From: Physocladia obscura
Lineage: Eukaryota; Chytridiomycota; Chytridiomycetes; Chytridiales; Chytriomycetaceae
Direction of reading: 5' to 3'
Length of the DNA: 11,255 nt
Assembly (NCBI GenBank): GCA_027596945.1
Contig: JADGJH010001217.1
Coordinates: forward strand, 1 to 11,255
Part shown: piece after piece, positions 1 through 9,162 of the stretch
Numbering within the stretch: the stretch's first letter is position 1
How the letters are laid out: each line of letters opens with the position of its first letter
The notes under the pieces: generated by a model
Told to the model about the DNA's origin: nothing
Seen by the model: only the letters and a program-made list of their open reading frames with translations
Databases searched by the model: none
Made by a program: the position numbers and the translations under genes

Positions 1-10
1 GCTCAAAATG

Positions 11-3000
11 CTATACTCCTTTACTAGCCCTCTTTGCAACAGCGTCTACAAATTGCGTCATCACGTTCCTTTCAAAGCTTTTTGCTCCAACAATAACTCC
101 GCCACCACTTCCACCAACTCCGCCACCAATGCTTCGACTCACCCCACCACTTACGCCACCTCCATAGTGTGATTTTGGCAGCGACTGCGACGACGAAAAC
201 GTGACGGGCGGATGCCGATTCCGTAGCGACATGTGTGAAGAACTTGAATGAAGAGAATGACTTCCACCACCACCACCACCACTATAACTGTCACTGCTAC
301 TGTTGCTGTTGTTTATCACAATGGCGTCAGTTATTGCCGACCGCGCTGCTGCTGTCGCCAACAACGGTAACAGTCCTGCTCCACCTGATATTATTGTCCC
401 ATTCGCGATATTACTGTTGTTAGTATTTTCAAACGCAAAAAGCAAATTGCCTCCGTCAGAAACCACACTATTGGTTGCTGACAGCGAATTCATTACTGAA
501 GATGACGATGAGAATAATGACGACGAGGATGATGATCGGATGTTGGTGAAATCGCCTTCAACACCAGCAGCAGCAGCACCAACAACACCTACAACACCTT
601 CAAAGGAAACAGATGCCAATACTCGTGCAGCCTCTTCATCATCAATAAGCTTTCCTACTCCCTTCTTCCTTTTCCACCCTTCTTCTTCCTCCTCTTCCTC
701 CTCATCTTCATTCTCATCTTCTTCATCTTCGTCTTCATTGTAATCTTCACCTTCTGCCGCTTTTCCTCCTCCTTCCGCCCCCAGCATTAAATGACTTCCC
801 AACTCAAGTGCGGCAGATACTTCTTGATGTTCGTGTTGCTGATCCACAGGCTCAAACCCATCAATTATAAACTGCAATCCGTCATCATACGACTGCGCTT
901 CCTTTCCTAAGCTCATACTTCGTCCTCGCAGCTTGACTTGCGTGGCTGCCGCCAACGGCAACTGCTGCTTACCCTTCCGTTTTTTCACTCCCGAGTTCAT
1001 TCCAACAGTACGCAAAGACTGCGAAAGAGGGGTTGTCATGCCAACTGGAGGCCCTTCAGAATGGTGGTTGTGGTTATGATGGCTGTGATGGTGACTGAGG
1101 TTGTGCTGCAGAATGTGATGATTCTGAAAACTGCTTCCTAACGACGCAAATTCATTCTGGAAACTGCTTCCCAATGACGCAGCCCCAATTGAAGTACCAC
1201 CATGCAAAAGACTTGATGAATTCAGTAAACTTCCTGTAGCTGACTCTTGACGAACTCCAAAACCACCATCGTAAAAACTGATGCTGGTGTCGCTATCACG
1301 GCCTTGTGACGTTTCTCGCATATACATCAAGAGTCGTGAAGCATCTGCATCAACGCCAAACGAAACACTGTCAAGTGGTGTACCTTCAGAGTTTGGTTTC
1401 GCGCATTCATTTTCATTACCGTCTACAAATGCATCACCAGCACCATCATCTTCTTCGTCTTCATCCTCCTCAAAATTGTCAAATTCATCTTCATCGCTCT
1501 CTTCGACATCCTCCTCTTCATCATCGTCATCATCGCTGTCATCCACGTTATCCACGAATCCGTTCATGAGCCAGTCACCATCACGGTCAAAAACGCTCCA
1601 ATCACTCGGAGGCGGCGTCATCAGGCTAGCACTTAACCTGTCTCGATAGTTGCTTTCACCACTACTATTTTTAATTTTCATTTCACCAGAGCCGTTTTCG
1701 TCAGCAACGACTCCATCGCCGCCAACGCTAAACCCCCCAAATGCAACACTTAAAGATCCTGCGCGTGGTCGTGAGACAAGACTGGGTGTATAATATCTGT
1801 CGAGTAGAAACGATCCCATATACTGCGTAGCGGCAGAAGTGGCGCCACTTCCAACACTTGAACTGATCGATGAGTTTCGCGGACGAATACCAGGAAAGTT
1901 GCTGCCATTTGCACCGATCGCATTACTTTTTGTGGATCCTTTTGATTGTTTGGCGATTGACGTCGATGAATTTGCGCGAGGCCGGCGAATTATTTGTGGC
2001 CGCTCATGAACTTTTTGGATATGTGACTGAACCAAAAATACAATTTAAAAAAAAGATATCATATTAAGAAAAAGAAAAAAAAGAACCTTAAGATTTCCGA
2101 ATTGCGAAAACGACTTGGAACACTGTTCGCAAGTGAATCTTTTCACATTCAAATGAATTTTTTCGTGCGTCCGCAGATTTCCCTGCTGAGAAAATTCTTT
2201 TGTGCAACCCGGATGAACGCATTTGAACGGTTTGTCGCCAGTATGTTTCCGCTCGTGCGTTTTCAGATTTCCTTTTTGATTGAAAGTTTTGTCGCAGTAT
2301 GCACATGCAAAGGGCCTCTCCCCCGTATGCCTCCGCAAATGGATTTTCAAATGTGCAAGCTATAAAAAACATGGACACAAGTTAGTTTGTATTGGGGGAG
2401 TGGGGAATTAGAACACGATTTTTTTTTTCAAGTCAAATCAAGCGCACTTCAAAACACTTCTTTTTTTTTTTCTCTGTAGTCTTAATACACTTCATTGAAG
2501 TTGCGCCTTTTGTACCTGCGCAAAAGTGGCACTGCAATCCGGTTCAGTGCAAGGAAACTTTTTTTCGTCAGCAGTTCCCTTCTTTCCAACCAAACTGCTG
2601 TCAAGCGCGTTCAGAATTTCGTCAGTATCTTCATCCATTTTCACAGGTTCATCATTATCGTCGTCGTCAGCGTCGTCATTATTTTCGGGAAGATTGTTGT
2701 CGTTGTCATTGCCAAGGTCATGATTCACATTATCATTATTTAGACTGTCACTCTTATTCTTGTTCCTCTTTGTCTTAACAGATATAGTCGAATTTGGCTG
2801 TTTCTTGCGCGTCACCACCGCCGCCGCGCTATTGACGAGGATCAGCGGAGTGTTACTCGGGGTGGTGGGGCTAGGAAATTTGAGCAGCGAAGAAGCTGGC
2901 GATTTTGCAGACGGTGCAGAATTGAATAGCAGTAACGCGGGGGTCGAAGAAGTCGTAGGTGTGGGTGTGGTCGTGGACGCAGTGGTGTGTGTCGACGAGG

Positions 3001-3310
3001 GGGCGGAGGCATCTACGTCAGCGTCGGCGGCATCCAGCGCAAAGTTCGAGGAGGCGACGGCGGCGCGCAACGACATACGTTCCATATGCGGGTAAAGCGG
3101 CGAGAATATCGACATTGGCTGCGGCATCGATTCAGACTTCGAACTCGTCGACTTTGCTTCTGGTGTTGACTGTCCTTTTTCCTTTGCCGTCGTTGTCGCT
3201 GCTGATGCTGACGATAATGATAATGACGATACCGCTGGCAATGTGGATGAGTGTGATGCTGAAGCTGAAGTGGATGCGTTTGCTGTTGTTGATGCTATTA
3301 TTGTCGACAT
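11..3310 (-). CDS. Azf1-like four-finger C2H2 zinc-finger transcription factor, three exons, 1027 aa
   Basis: Spliced model: exons 3310-2516, 2359-2087 and 2026-11, all junctions in phase 0, stop TAG at 13-11. It is probably a nuclear DNA-binding regulator. Seen: four C2H2 fingers, C254/C259/H272/H276, C284/C287/H300/H304, C312/C317/H330/H334 and C342/C345/H358/H363. Linkers are TGERP and TGDKP between fingers 1-2 and 2-3, and a non-canonical LNVKR before finger 4. Residues 1-250 are Ser/Thr/Ala-rich with basic KTKRNKNK (180-186 area) and an Asp/Asn-rich patch at 191-230. Downstream lie acidic blocks (about 515-553 and 783-805), a His-rich run (659-678), a basic KKRKGK (704-709), poly-Ser and Gly-rich tails. 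The four-finger layout ending in a GNxKxH finger resembles yeast Azf1, so this is a family assignment, not orthology. The start is the first ATG after an in-frame stop about 70 nt upstream. The 3' UTR lies outside the window. Confidence 0.88.
1115..1180 (-). repeat. Two-copy 33-bp tandem duplication inside the zinc-finger gene
   Basis: Units 1148-1180 and 1115-1147 match at about 25 of 33 positions and encode [11 protein letters not shown] followed by [11 protein letters not shown]. The differences, several of them silent, show that the duplication is not recent. It sits just before the His-rich run. Confidence 0.85.
2027..2086 (-). other. Intron 2 of the zinc-finger gene (60 nt)
   Basis: Donor AAG|GTTCTT and acceptor GGTTCAG|TCACAT on the minus strand, with a very T-rich body. 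Splicing joins GNLK to SHIQKVH and restores the final HxxxxH pair of zinc finger 4. Retention gives 13 extra residues and a stop. Confidence 0.85.
2360..2515 (-). other. Intron 1 of the zinc-finger gene (156 nt)
   Basis: Donor CAG|GTACAA and acceptor TTTATAG|CTTGC on the minus strand, with an AACTAAC branch-type motif about 25 nt before the acceptor. Removing it joins FAQ to LAHLKIH and completes zinc finger 1. Retention gives seven extra residues and a stop. Confidence 0.88.
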
Positions 3311-3665
3311 TGGTTGTTGCTTGGTGTTCGTCCTAAGTGCGTCTATTATGCTATACCCGTGACCCAGCTGTCGATCGCGCCACTATAAGTTATACCACGG
3401 TTTATTGTCGCCAGAGTTTCCATTTTTTTTTTTTTTTATTCAGGGTGAGTGCGACAGGCGAACTTGGCGCATGCATGAGTTTGTCACATCTTGACCGGGT
3501 TGAATACAACTCACCACTTTACCTTGGCCTTAGCAATTTCCGCTCCTTTAAACGGTGTTTGGATTGTGTCTTCGAACGTCGATCCCGTTTGTGTGAATGT
3601 GGTAGTGTTCCTCTGAAACAGTCAGGTGTGGCGGGCGAAAAAAATGCAAATGAAAACAAAAAAAA

Positions 3666-3673
3666 AAAAGAAA
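3666..3673 (+). promoter_or_regulatory. Candidate A-rich AAAAGAAA site upstream of the zinc-finger gene
   Basis: AAAAGAAA is embedded in a longer A-run (3661-3676), about 360 bp upstream of the zinc-finger start. Yeast Azf1 is known to favour A-rich sites of this kind, and the fingers encoded next door carry Gln/Asn contact residues that tend to read adenine. Runs of A are common by chance here, so this is only a candidate site. Confidence 0.25.
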
Positions 3674-3750
3674 AAACAGAGATTGGGAAGAGGAAGAGAG
3701 TAGAATTCAGCGACAAAGCGGTGAAGATAAAACCAAATTATGCTATGTAA

Positions 3751-3778
3751 AATGAACAATGAAAAATGAAAAATGAGA
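3751..3778. repeat. Four tandem copies of a 7-bp AATGAAA-type unit
   Basis: Units read AATGAAC, AATGAAA, AATGAAA and AATGAGA at 3751, 3758, 3765 and 3772. It lies about 440 bp upstream of the zinc-finger gene start and about 285 bp past the stop of the neighbouring gene. It may be a simple-sequence expansion or a protein-binding cluster. Confidence 0.8.
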
Positions 3779-4062
3779 GTTAACAGTTTTAAACTTTGAC
3801 TCCTTTCGTAAATTATGGATACGGAAAGAACTCACGCTTACAAATGCGTGCCTTATTTGTAATAAGACAACACAAAATTGAAATTTTAATTCGTTCTTCA
3901 ACCCGACCCCGCCAAAACATTATTTCTAAATATGGCATAATAAATATTGATAAATATTTTCAGTTTTCTTCGTCAAATTCCAAGAATGATGAGACACGAA
4001 ATGGCAAAAAAGAAAATTCCCACAGAAAAACAAAAAAAAAAAAAACAGAACAAAAAACAATA

Positions 4063-6873
4063 TCACCATTCTTTCTCTTTCAACATCATGGCTTCAAACT
4101 CAAGACGCAAAATATTTTCTGGGATACCCAAAGGCTCGCGCATTTTAAATTCTTCCCACATAACTGCCTCGTTATCATTGTCAGCGGAACGAAAACTAAC
4201 ACTCTCATCATCAATAACTTCATAACTGCTATCGGCAACACCTTCTTGCATTGATTCGTCAAAAATACCAGAAACTTGTGTGAACTCAGAAGTGTTTGTT
4301 GTTGGTTGTGGAGCACTGAAATCAGCAGCGGCAAACAAAATTGAAGCACCAGTTGCAGTAGAAGAAGAAACAGCATATTCTTTTGGTTCTTCTTCACCAG
4401 CCCCACTGCCAACACTATCGCCGCCAACCAAAACATCATCAGTAACTCCCTCCATTTTCGCACTAACACACACAGCGCTGTCAGGAAAGCCAACAGCCGC
4501 AACAGCAACTTCACTTGCACTCAATGCAGCTCTGAATGTCGTTATGTTCGTTGTTAATGACGCCGCACTTCCCAAGATTTCATCAACCAGCATAAAAGTC
4601 TCTTTGTCGTCTTGTTTTCGTTGTTCGGCAAATTCTCGCTGCGTTACTCCCGTTGAAATGTCATCACTACTGTTGTCAGTCACAGCATTGATGGCGCTCA
4701 CATCTGCAAGCAGGTGTCCGTACTCACGCGCAAATGCTGCAAAGAGTGCTTGAGGATCACTGAGAACACGTTTTTCAGCGATATCGTGGTGTTTTCGTGA
4801 CATGTCTGGAGACTGGATAAGACCATATGCACTAATTTCTGGGGATGATACCGGTTTTTGACTGTCAACTTGCTGTTGTAGAAGTTGCAGAAGATTTTGA
4901 TGCTGTTGCTGCTGTTGTTGTATTGTGGTCGATGATGCAATATCACGGTAAATAGCTGCAGACGATGAGGACCGTGGAGTATTTATAATCTTCGTCATTG
5001 TGTTATGAGGTTTTGATGATCTTCCTTTTTTCATTGAGACGCCCTCACTCTTGGAAGAAATTTTTCTCGTTACAGCAATAAATGGTTTTGTTACAAAGAC
5101 GGCAGCACGCGCTGTGACTCGCGCAATGGCGCGAAGTATTAGAACATGTGCATGTACGTTGATATCAGTTATGGCACCGTTATTCTCGCTGATTTCATAC
5201 TCATTTGGAAAAAAGTAAGGCAGATTGTGAGCCTCGCCTGACTCGATACAGAAGAGAATATATTTTTGAAGGAATTGGAGCTCAGATATCAGAGACTGGG
5301 GCGATCGGGAAGAATTGGATTTGTCGCTTTGAGATGTTATGGTCTGAATCTTGGTGAGAAGTGTTGATATTAGAGAACAAATTTGAGTAACTGCTTCAAT
5401 AGTTGGTGTAAATCCCTGTTGGTGGATAAGAAACTTAATTAGAAAAATAAAATAGAATTAAATATACGATATACAAACCTGTTCATATAGAATATCCATC
5501 AAAAGCGTTGATTCGTCAAATGTTAGGGCTAGCGGCTCGATCACACCTTTCATTCTAGCCTGTCCAAACTCTGGGGGAACTCTGGTTAAAAATCCAGAAA
5601 AGGAAAAGACCGCAAGTTGAGAGCCAAGAAGCTGAACCAGCTGTAAGAATTCTTTAGATTCACGAGCAATAGTATCTACAGCAACAGAAGCTGATGAGCT
5701 GTCATTTGAAATACGCTTGGCAGATTTAAGGAACGCTTTCAAGTCCTGTTCGCGAGCCGAACATTCTGGGAGTGGTACAGCAATATCAACATCCTGGAAC
5801 ATGGCAAGCAGAAGCTTGTCATCGTGGTTGAGAATAGGATATTTGGCAGAAGACTCCGTTTCCGAGTTGCGCAGGAAATACAGCAAGCCGGCAGTTGAAA
5901 AAGAAAATAGTACTAGAGTTGGAAGGACGTAACGCACGAGAGAAGATGACGAAACGAACGTAGAGGAGTAGTCTGAATACTGAAGATGTTGGTTTTGACT
6001 TGACGCTAATGCGGCGGCGGCGGCGGTGCGTGACGATGAGGCAGCGACAAGGGTAACTGGCGTGCTAAAGACGGCAGGATGATAATACACCTTTGGTGTG
6101 TCCTTTCGTAGCTGGGGTGTGATGGTGACAGCGGGAGTAGCTGTAGTGGCAGTAGCATGATCAGTAGTAGTATTGGCAGTAGTAGCTTGCTTAGTCGCCT
6201 TAATAGTAACAGTAGAAACATTAGTAGTAGTAATAGTCGCAACGGTAGTAGCAACAGTAGCAGTAGCAGTGGTGCTGGCACCGACATTGACAGCAACGAT
6301 AGCGACAGGTGCAATAAGTACTGGTGTTGGTGCAGGCTTGTTTGGTACAGCTGAAACGGTTTCGTTTGTTGCGATTGAACTGGAGCTTGCACTTGCTGTT
6401 ACAGCTGTCCCAACAGTGTTATTGCGCTTAAGCTGATTAATCTGGTGGTTAATGGGAAGTTGAGTAATTGGAATGGGCCACGGCATGCTGGCGAACGAGT
6501 GTTGTTGCTGTTGTTTGGCAACACTGGGTTTGGTACTGTTACTGTTTGCTCCTTTTCTTGCAGCTCCTTGGCGTGACATTGCCGCCACAGCTGCACCAGG
6601 TTTGCTGGCACCCGCAGCAGAAGCAGCACGACCTAAGGCTGCCAGTGTATTACTGGCAGCAACGGTTGCTGCTGCGTGAGCATTGGTATTGACATTGCCG
6701 TTCCCGTTGGCGTTACCGTTGGCGTTGCGTGTGCGAATTGTTGCAGCTGGGTCTTGCGACTGCAAATGCGCGCCACGAGACGAAAGATTTCGCGCCATTG
6801 ATACGGATGCCGACAGTGTGCGGGCCATTGCATTGGTGCTCGAGCCACCGACGCGTGCTTCTTGGATAAGCAT
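4063..6873 (-). CDS. Predicted single-pass membrane protein of unknown family, two exons, 915 aa
   Basis: Spliced model: exons 6873-5479 and 5415-4063, phase 0, stop TGA. I do not recognise a family. Residues 1-310 are low complexity: an Asn/Gly patch (about 49-66), Ala-rich stretches, a QQQQ at 121-124 and a Thr/Ala/Val-rich zone (about 185-255). A hydrophobic segment at 313-335 (VRYVLPTL..AGLLYFL) is followed by a charged region, predicting one membrane span. Residues about 345-590 look like the folded core, with amphipathic helix-like stretches (EFLQLVQLLGSQLAVF, ICSLISTLLTKI) crossing the splice junction. A poly-Gln run begins at 631 and the tail is acidic and Ser/Thr-rich. No signal peptide is evident. 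The start is supported by an upstream in-frame stop at 6891-6889. It is divergent from the CNS1 gene across 250 bp. An organelle-membrane protein is possible, but nothing in the sequence proves it. Confidence 0.8.
4903..4920 (-). repeat. Poly-glutamine codon run
   Basis: Six consecutive Gln codons (protein residues about 631-636), followed by further Gln-rich sequence. The CAA/CAG mix argues against a recent single-codon expansion. Confidence 0.8.
5416..5478 (-). other. Intron of the membrane-protein gene (63 nt)
   Basis: Donor CAG|GTTTGT, branch-type TTCTAATTAAG and acceptor CCAACAG|GGATTT on the minus strand. It joins ILYEQ to GFTPTIEAV in phase 0. In-frame stops inside it (TAA at 5460-5458, for example) make splicing necessary for the long product. 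Confidence 0.87.
6006..6023 (-). repeat. Short GGC/GCC-type triplet run encoding poly-Ala
   Basis: Repeated GCG/GGC triplets on the plus strand (gcggcggcggcgg) encode the Ala run at about residues 284-289 of the membrane protein, some 25 residues before its hydrophobic segment. Confidence 0.65.
6131..6275. repeat. Degenerate AGT/AGC trinucleotide-rich tract
   Basis: The plus strand is full of imperfect GTA/GTAGTA/GCAGTA triplets; on the coding minus strand these read Thr, Ala and Val codons of the membrane protein's low-complexity N-terminal half (about residues 200-248). It is a diverged simple-sequence expansion inside coding DNA. Confidence 0.7.
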
Positions 6874-7123
6874 TTGAGTTTTCTTTTTTCACAAATTCGA
6901 CAAAACCCACAAATTTGATCAAATTCAACTTCCGCTTCTGACAAATTCAATAAAGAGTTTGTTTTTGCAACTCACATTTTTTACGTATCTGATCCTTATT
7001 TTCATTTATTATTCTTTTACTCTCTGTGTGAGCGACTTCTGGAAACTGAAAACAACCCCTGTTTTGTTTCTTTTCTCGTCATTTTTCAGTTTTTTTTTGT
7101 ATTTTTCCCTATCCAAAAAATCA
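6874..7123. promoter_or_regulatory. Shared upstream region between divergent genes
   Basis: These 250 bp separate the start codons of the minus-strand membrane-protein gene and the plus-strand CNS1 gene, so both promoters must fit here or overlap the 5' ends. On the plus strand it is strongly T/pyrimidine-rich. I see no convincing TATA box. The frame of CNS1 stays open upstream across 6959-7123 but contains no ATG before 7124. Confidence 0.65.
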
Positions 7124-8610
7124 ATGGAATCATTCGGACCAGCGCGCAAAATTGTACCCGATGTTGATGAGGTTTGTGATTTGGATTTGCCGCATACGCA
7201 TCGTCGAATGCAACTAATTTGTTCATATATGGTCAAACTATATATTCTGCAGCTACTCAAATCAACCCCGCTGTTTATGAATCAGCTGTCGGACGCTGAT
7301 CCCGATAATGATACTCTCACAGCCATTCAATCTCTCATTTATGACGGAACTCCTGAAGGTTTGCTGTTCCTTCCCAATATTTTTTACCTTCAAGTCAACT
7401 TTCTACTATGTTCCCAGAAATGGCTGGAAACTTTAAAGATCAAGGAAACGAAGCATTTCAATCTGGAAACAAAAAACTATATCCGTCTGCAATCGAACAT
7501 TATTCGAAAGGAATTGCTGCGAAGGCTAATGACCCTCTTCTCAACTCCATTCTCTATTCTAACAGGGCTGCAGTCAACCTTGAATTAGGTTTTGTTCATT
7601 TCTCGACCTGAAACAATTCAAAAAAGGCTTACATTTTTTCTATCAGAAAACTATCGAAAAGTTTTGAATGACTGTAAGGAAGCGATCAAATTGAATCCGC
7701 AGAATGTCAAGGCATTTTATCGATCAGCGAAAGCTTTGTTATTCCTTGAACGAATTTATGAAGCGCGAGATTGTTGTAAGCTGGGGCTACAGGTATTACA
7801 GCTCATTAATAACGAAAATAAGAAAAATTACGATTATGATTTTTATTTTTCTTGTGCTTTTTGTTTACAGTTTTTTGTTTAATGTATCGGTTTATTTGTA
7901 GCTTGAACCGCAAAACAAAGCTCTTTTGGATCTTCGAAAAAAAGTGGAAGACAAAAATTCTGCTCTTGAAAAGGCAAAACTGGCAAGTGAAAATCGGGCA
8001 CGTGTCGCAAAAGAAAAGGAAAAGAGACTTTGGATTACAATAAAAGTAATTTTGCAATTTCATTTCCCTACTACCACATGCACTTCTAATTTATCCATGA
8101 ATACACAAGTCTCGTGGAGTCACGACCGTCAACACACTCATAGATGACACAACGAAACTAACCCACGAAGCCTTTCTTCATACACATAAACCAACTCTTA
8201 ATGAATCCACAAATGAACTCACCTATCCTGTCCTGTTTTTGTATCCCGAACATACGCTCAGCGATATTATCAGCGAGTTCAATGAACACGACTCGCTGAG
8301 CGACCACATTGCATTGATGTTTGGACCCGAAAATCGGCCGCTGTGGGATGCGGCAAATAACGCGTACAAACCGGAAAATATCGAAGTTTATTTTGAAACA
8401 AGGCCGGACCTTGACGCAGCTGCACGCGGCCTTGACTACAAAGAAATCAGAGACGGAAAAAGGAAGTTGATGAAGGTGGATGCGGAATGTTCGCTTGCGG
8501 ATATTTTAGCTACTGAGGGATTCAGGCTTGTTGATGGTGTTGCAAACTTTTTTTTGCTGAGCAAAGCCAGTGCTCAATTTGCAAAGACATTCCGTAAACA
8601 GTATCGCTGA
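7124..8610 (+). CDS. CNS1: Hsp90 co-chaperone of the Cns1/TTC4 family, six exons, 371 aa
   Basis: Spliced model: exons 7124-7171, 7253-7358, 7418-7588, 7647-7792, 7902-8045 and 8110-8610. The 371-aa product is close to the family length (yeast Cns1 and human TTC4 are a little under 390). Seen: an N-terminal LLKSTPLFM motif (17-25), three TPR units over about 54-163, and a charged helix (about 164-200). A C-terminal wheel-type domain follows (about 244-371), starting at YPVLFLYPEH and including LWDAANNAYKPENIEVYFE. The five carboxylate-clamp residues used to bind the MEEVD tail of Hsp90 are present: K58, N62, N100, K130 and R134. Known for the family: essential Hsp90/Hsp70 co-chaperone in the cytosol, linked in yeast to folding of translation elongation factor eEF2. 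ATG 7124 is the first in-frame ATG. I see no truncation or missing key residue. Confidence 0.95.
7172..7252 (+). other. Intron 1 of CNS1 (81 nt, in frame, no stop)
   Basis: Donor GATGAG|GTTTGT, branch-type CAACTAATT and acceptor TTCTGCAG|CTACTC. Splicing joins VDE to LLKSTPLFM as in other family members. The length is a multiple of three with no stop codon, so retention would insert 27 residues. Confidence 0.88.
7359..7417 (+). other. Intron 2 of CNS1 (59 nt)
   Basis: Donor GAAG|GTTTGC and acceptor TTCCCAG|AAATGG, splitting a Glu codon (phase 1). The joined sequence reads YDGTPEEMAGNFKDQGNEAF, as expected at the start of TPR1. Confidence 0.9.
7589..7646 (+). other. Intron 3 of CNS1 (58 nt)
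   Basis: Donor TTAG|GTTTTG, branch-type GCTTACATT and acceptor TATCAG|AAAACT, phase 1. It joins NLEL-E-NYRKVLNDC across TPR2. In-frame stops inside require removal. Confidence 0.9.
7793..7901 (+). other. Intron 4 of CNS1 (109 nt)
   Basis: Donor CTACAG|GTATTA and acceptor TTTGTAG|CTTGAA, phase 0, joining KLGLQ to LEPQNKAL. A competing acceptor, TTTACAG at 7864-7870, lies upstream; using it would give a stop after three codons, so the downstream site is the productive one. Confidence 0.87.
8046..8109 (+). other. Intron 5 of CNS1 (64 nt)
   Basis: Donor AAAA|GTAATT, branch-type CTTCTAATTT and acceptor CACAAG|TCTCGT, phase 0. It joins WITIK to SRGVTTVN in the linker before the C-terminal domain. 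Confidence 0.85.
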
Positions 8611-8658
8611 AATATCAACTAAAAGAAACGCTGGAATCGATTTATTCCAAAGTAAAAT

Positions 8659-8664
8659 AATAAA
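8659..8664 (+). terminator. Probable polyadenylation signal of CNS1
   Basis: AATAAA begins 49 nt after the CNS1 stop codon in an A/T-rich stretch, the usual place and form of a fungal 3'-end signal. The cleavage site cannot be fixed from the sequence. Confidence 0.55.
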
Positions 8665-9148
8665 TACTTAAATTCACTGTAATTTTACAAGAACATCATC
8701 TTCCTTCAAAAATTCGGAAAACAAAGAAAAAATGTCGGTTCGTCTAAACTGTGGCGATTAAAATGGTGGCCGCTGGAATGTTTTTTAAACAGTGGTTGAT
8801 ATGCACAAAAATTGAGGAATTCAGCATTAGTGTATTTCTCCATTTCATTTCCCTGATGTTTTTGAAATTCATATATTGTGTACCACATTTTTTTGTCAGG
8901 AAGTTATTTCTAAGAATTGAAATTTGAGATATTTTTGGTAAAGACCATGAGTATTGAGAAAAAAGGAGTGTGTAATAAGAGAAAAGTGGCACCTGTGAAG
9001 GTAAGTGCCAGTTATACAGAGACTCAAAAAACTACAGGAAAAATATTGAGCAAAGAAAGGGGACCAAGACCTCATAAAAATACACTCAAAAACTACAAGT
9101 AGCATAGAATATCAACTGCCATCACAGGAGGAGCAGCTATGCAAGGCA

Positions 9149-9162
9149 GTATGTATGTATGT
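9149..9162. repeat. Short GTAT microsatellite
   Basis: About three and a half copies of a GTAT/ATGT unit in the A-rich block upstream of the reverse-transcriptase remnant. It is minor. Confidence 0.6.

Larger units (their letters stand above)
3311..4062. other. Intergenic region between the zinc-finger gene and the membrane-protein gene
   Basis: This 752-bp stretch holds the upstream region of the zinc-finger gene (minus strand) and the 3' flank of the gene ending at 4063. It is rich in homopolymers (T-run near 3423-3438, A-runs near 3659-3676 and 4030-4045) and contains the 7-bp repeat at 3751-3778. A minus-strand TATA-like GGTATAAC lies near 3388-3396, about 80 nt before the ATG. Open frames here are short, compositionally simple and match nothing I recognise, so I call no gene. 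Confidence 0.6.

Noticed and set aside
235..1649. Several plus-strand open frames rich in Ser, His and Leu opposite the zinc-finger gene
   Set aside because: They are antisense shadows of acidic, Ser- and Gly-rich codon runs. The minus-strand frame is continuous, spliced and carries the finger domain.
3337..3750. A 137-codon plus-strand open frame upstream of the zinc-finger gene
   Set aside because: It has a poly-Phe and poly-Lys composition from T- and A-runs, no recognisable domain, and it overlaps the likely promoter.
6959..7123. Upstream extension of CNS1 that would give a hydrophobic N-terminus
   Set aside because: The frame is open but has no ATG, and the hydrophobic residues come from a T-rich promoter. 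Family members are cytosolic and start near the ATG at 7124.
7009..7260. Minus-strand open frame overlapping the CNS1 start
   Set aside because: It is a shadow of exon 1 and intron 1 of CNS1, with no domain.
8706..8992. Minus-strand frames of 60 and 82 codons 3' of CNS1
   Set aside because: They are short, lie in A/T-rich DNA, have stops just upstream and show no family resemblance.
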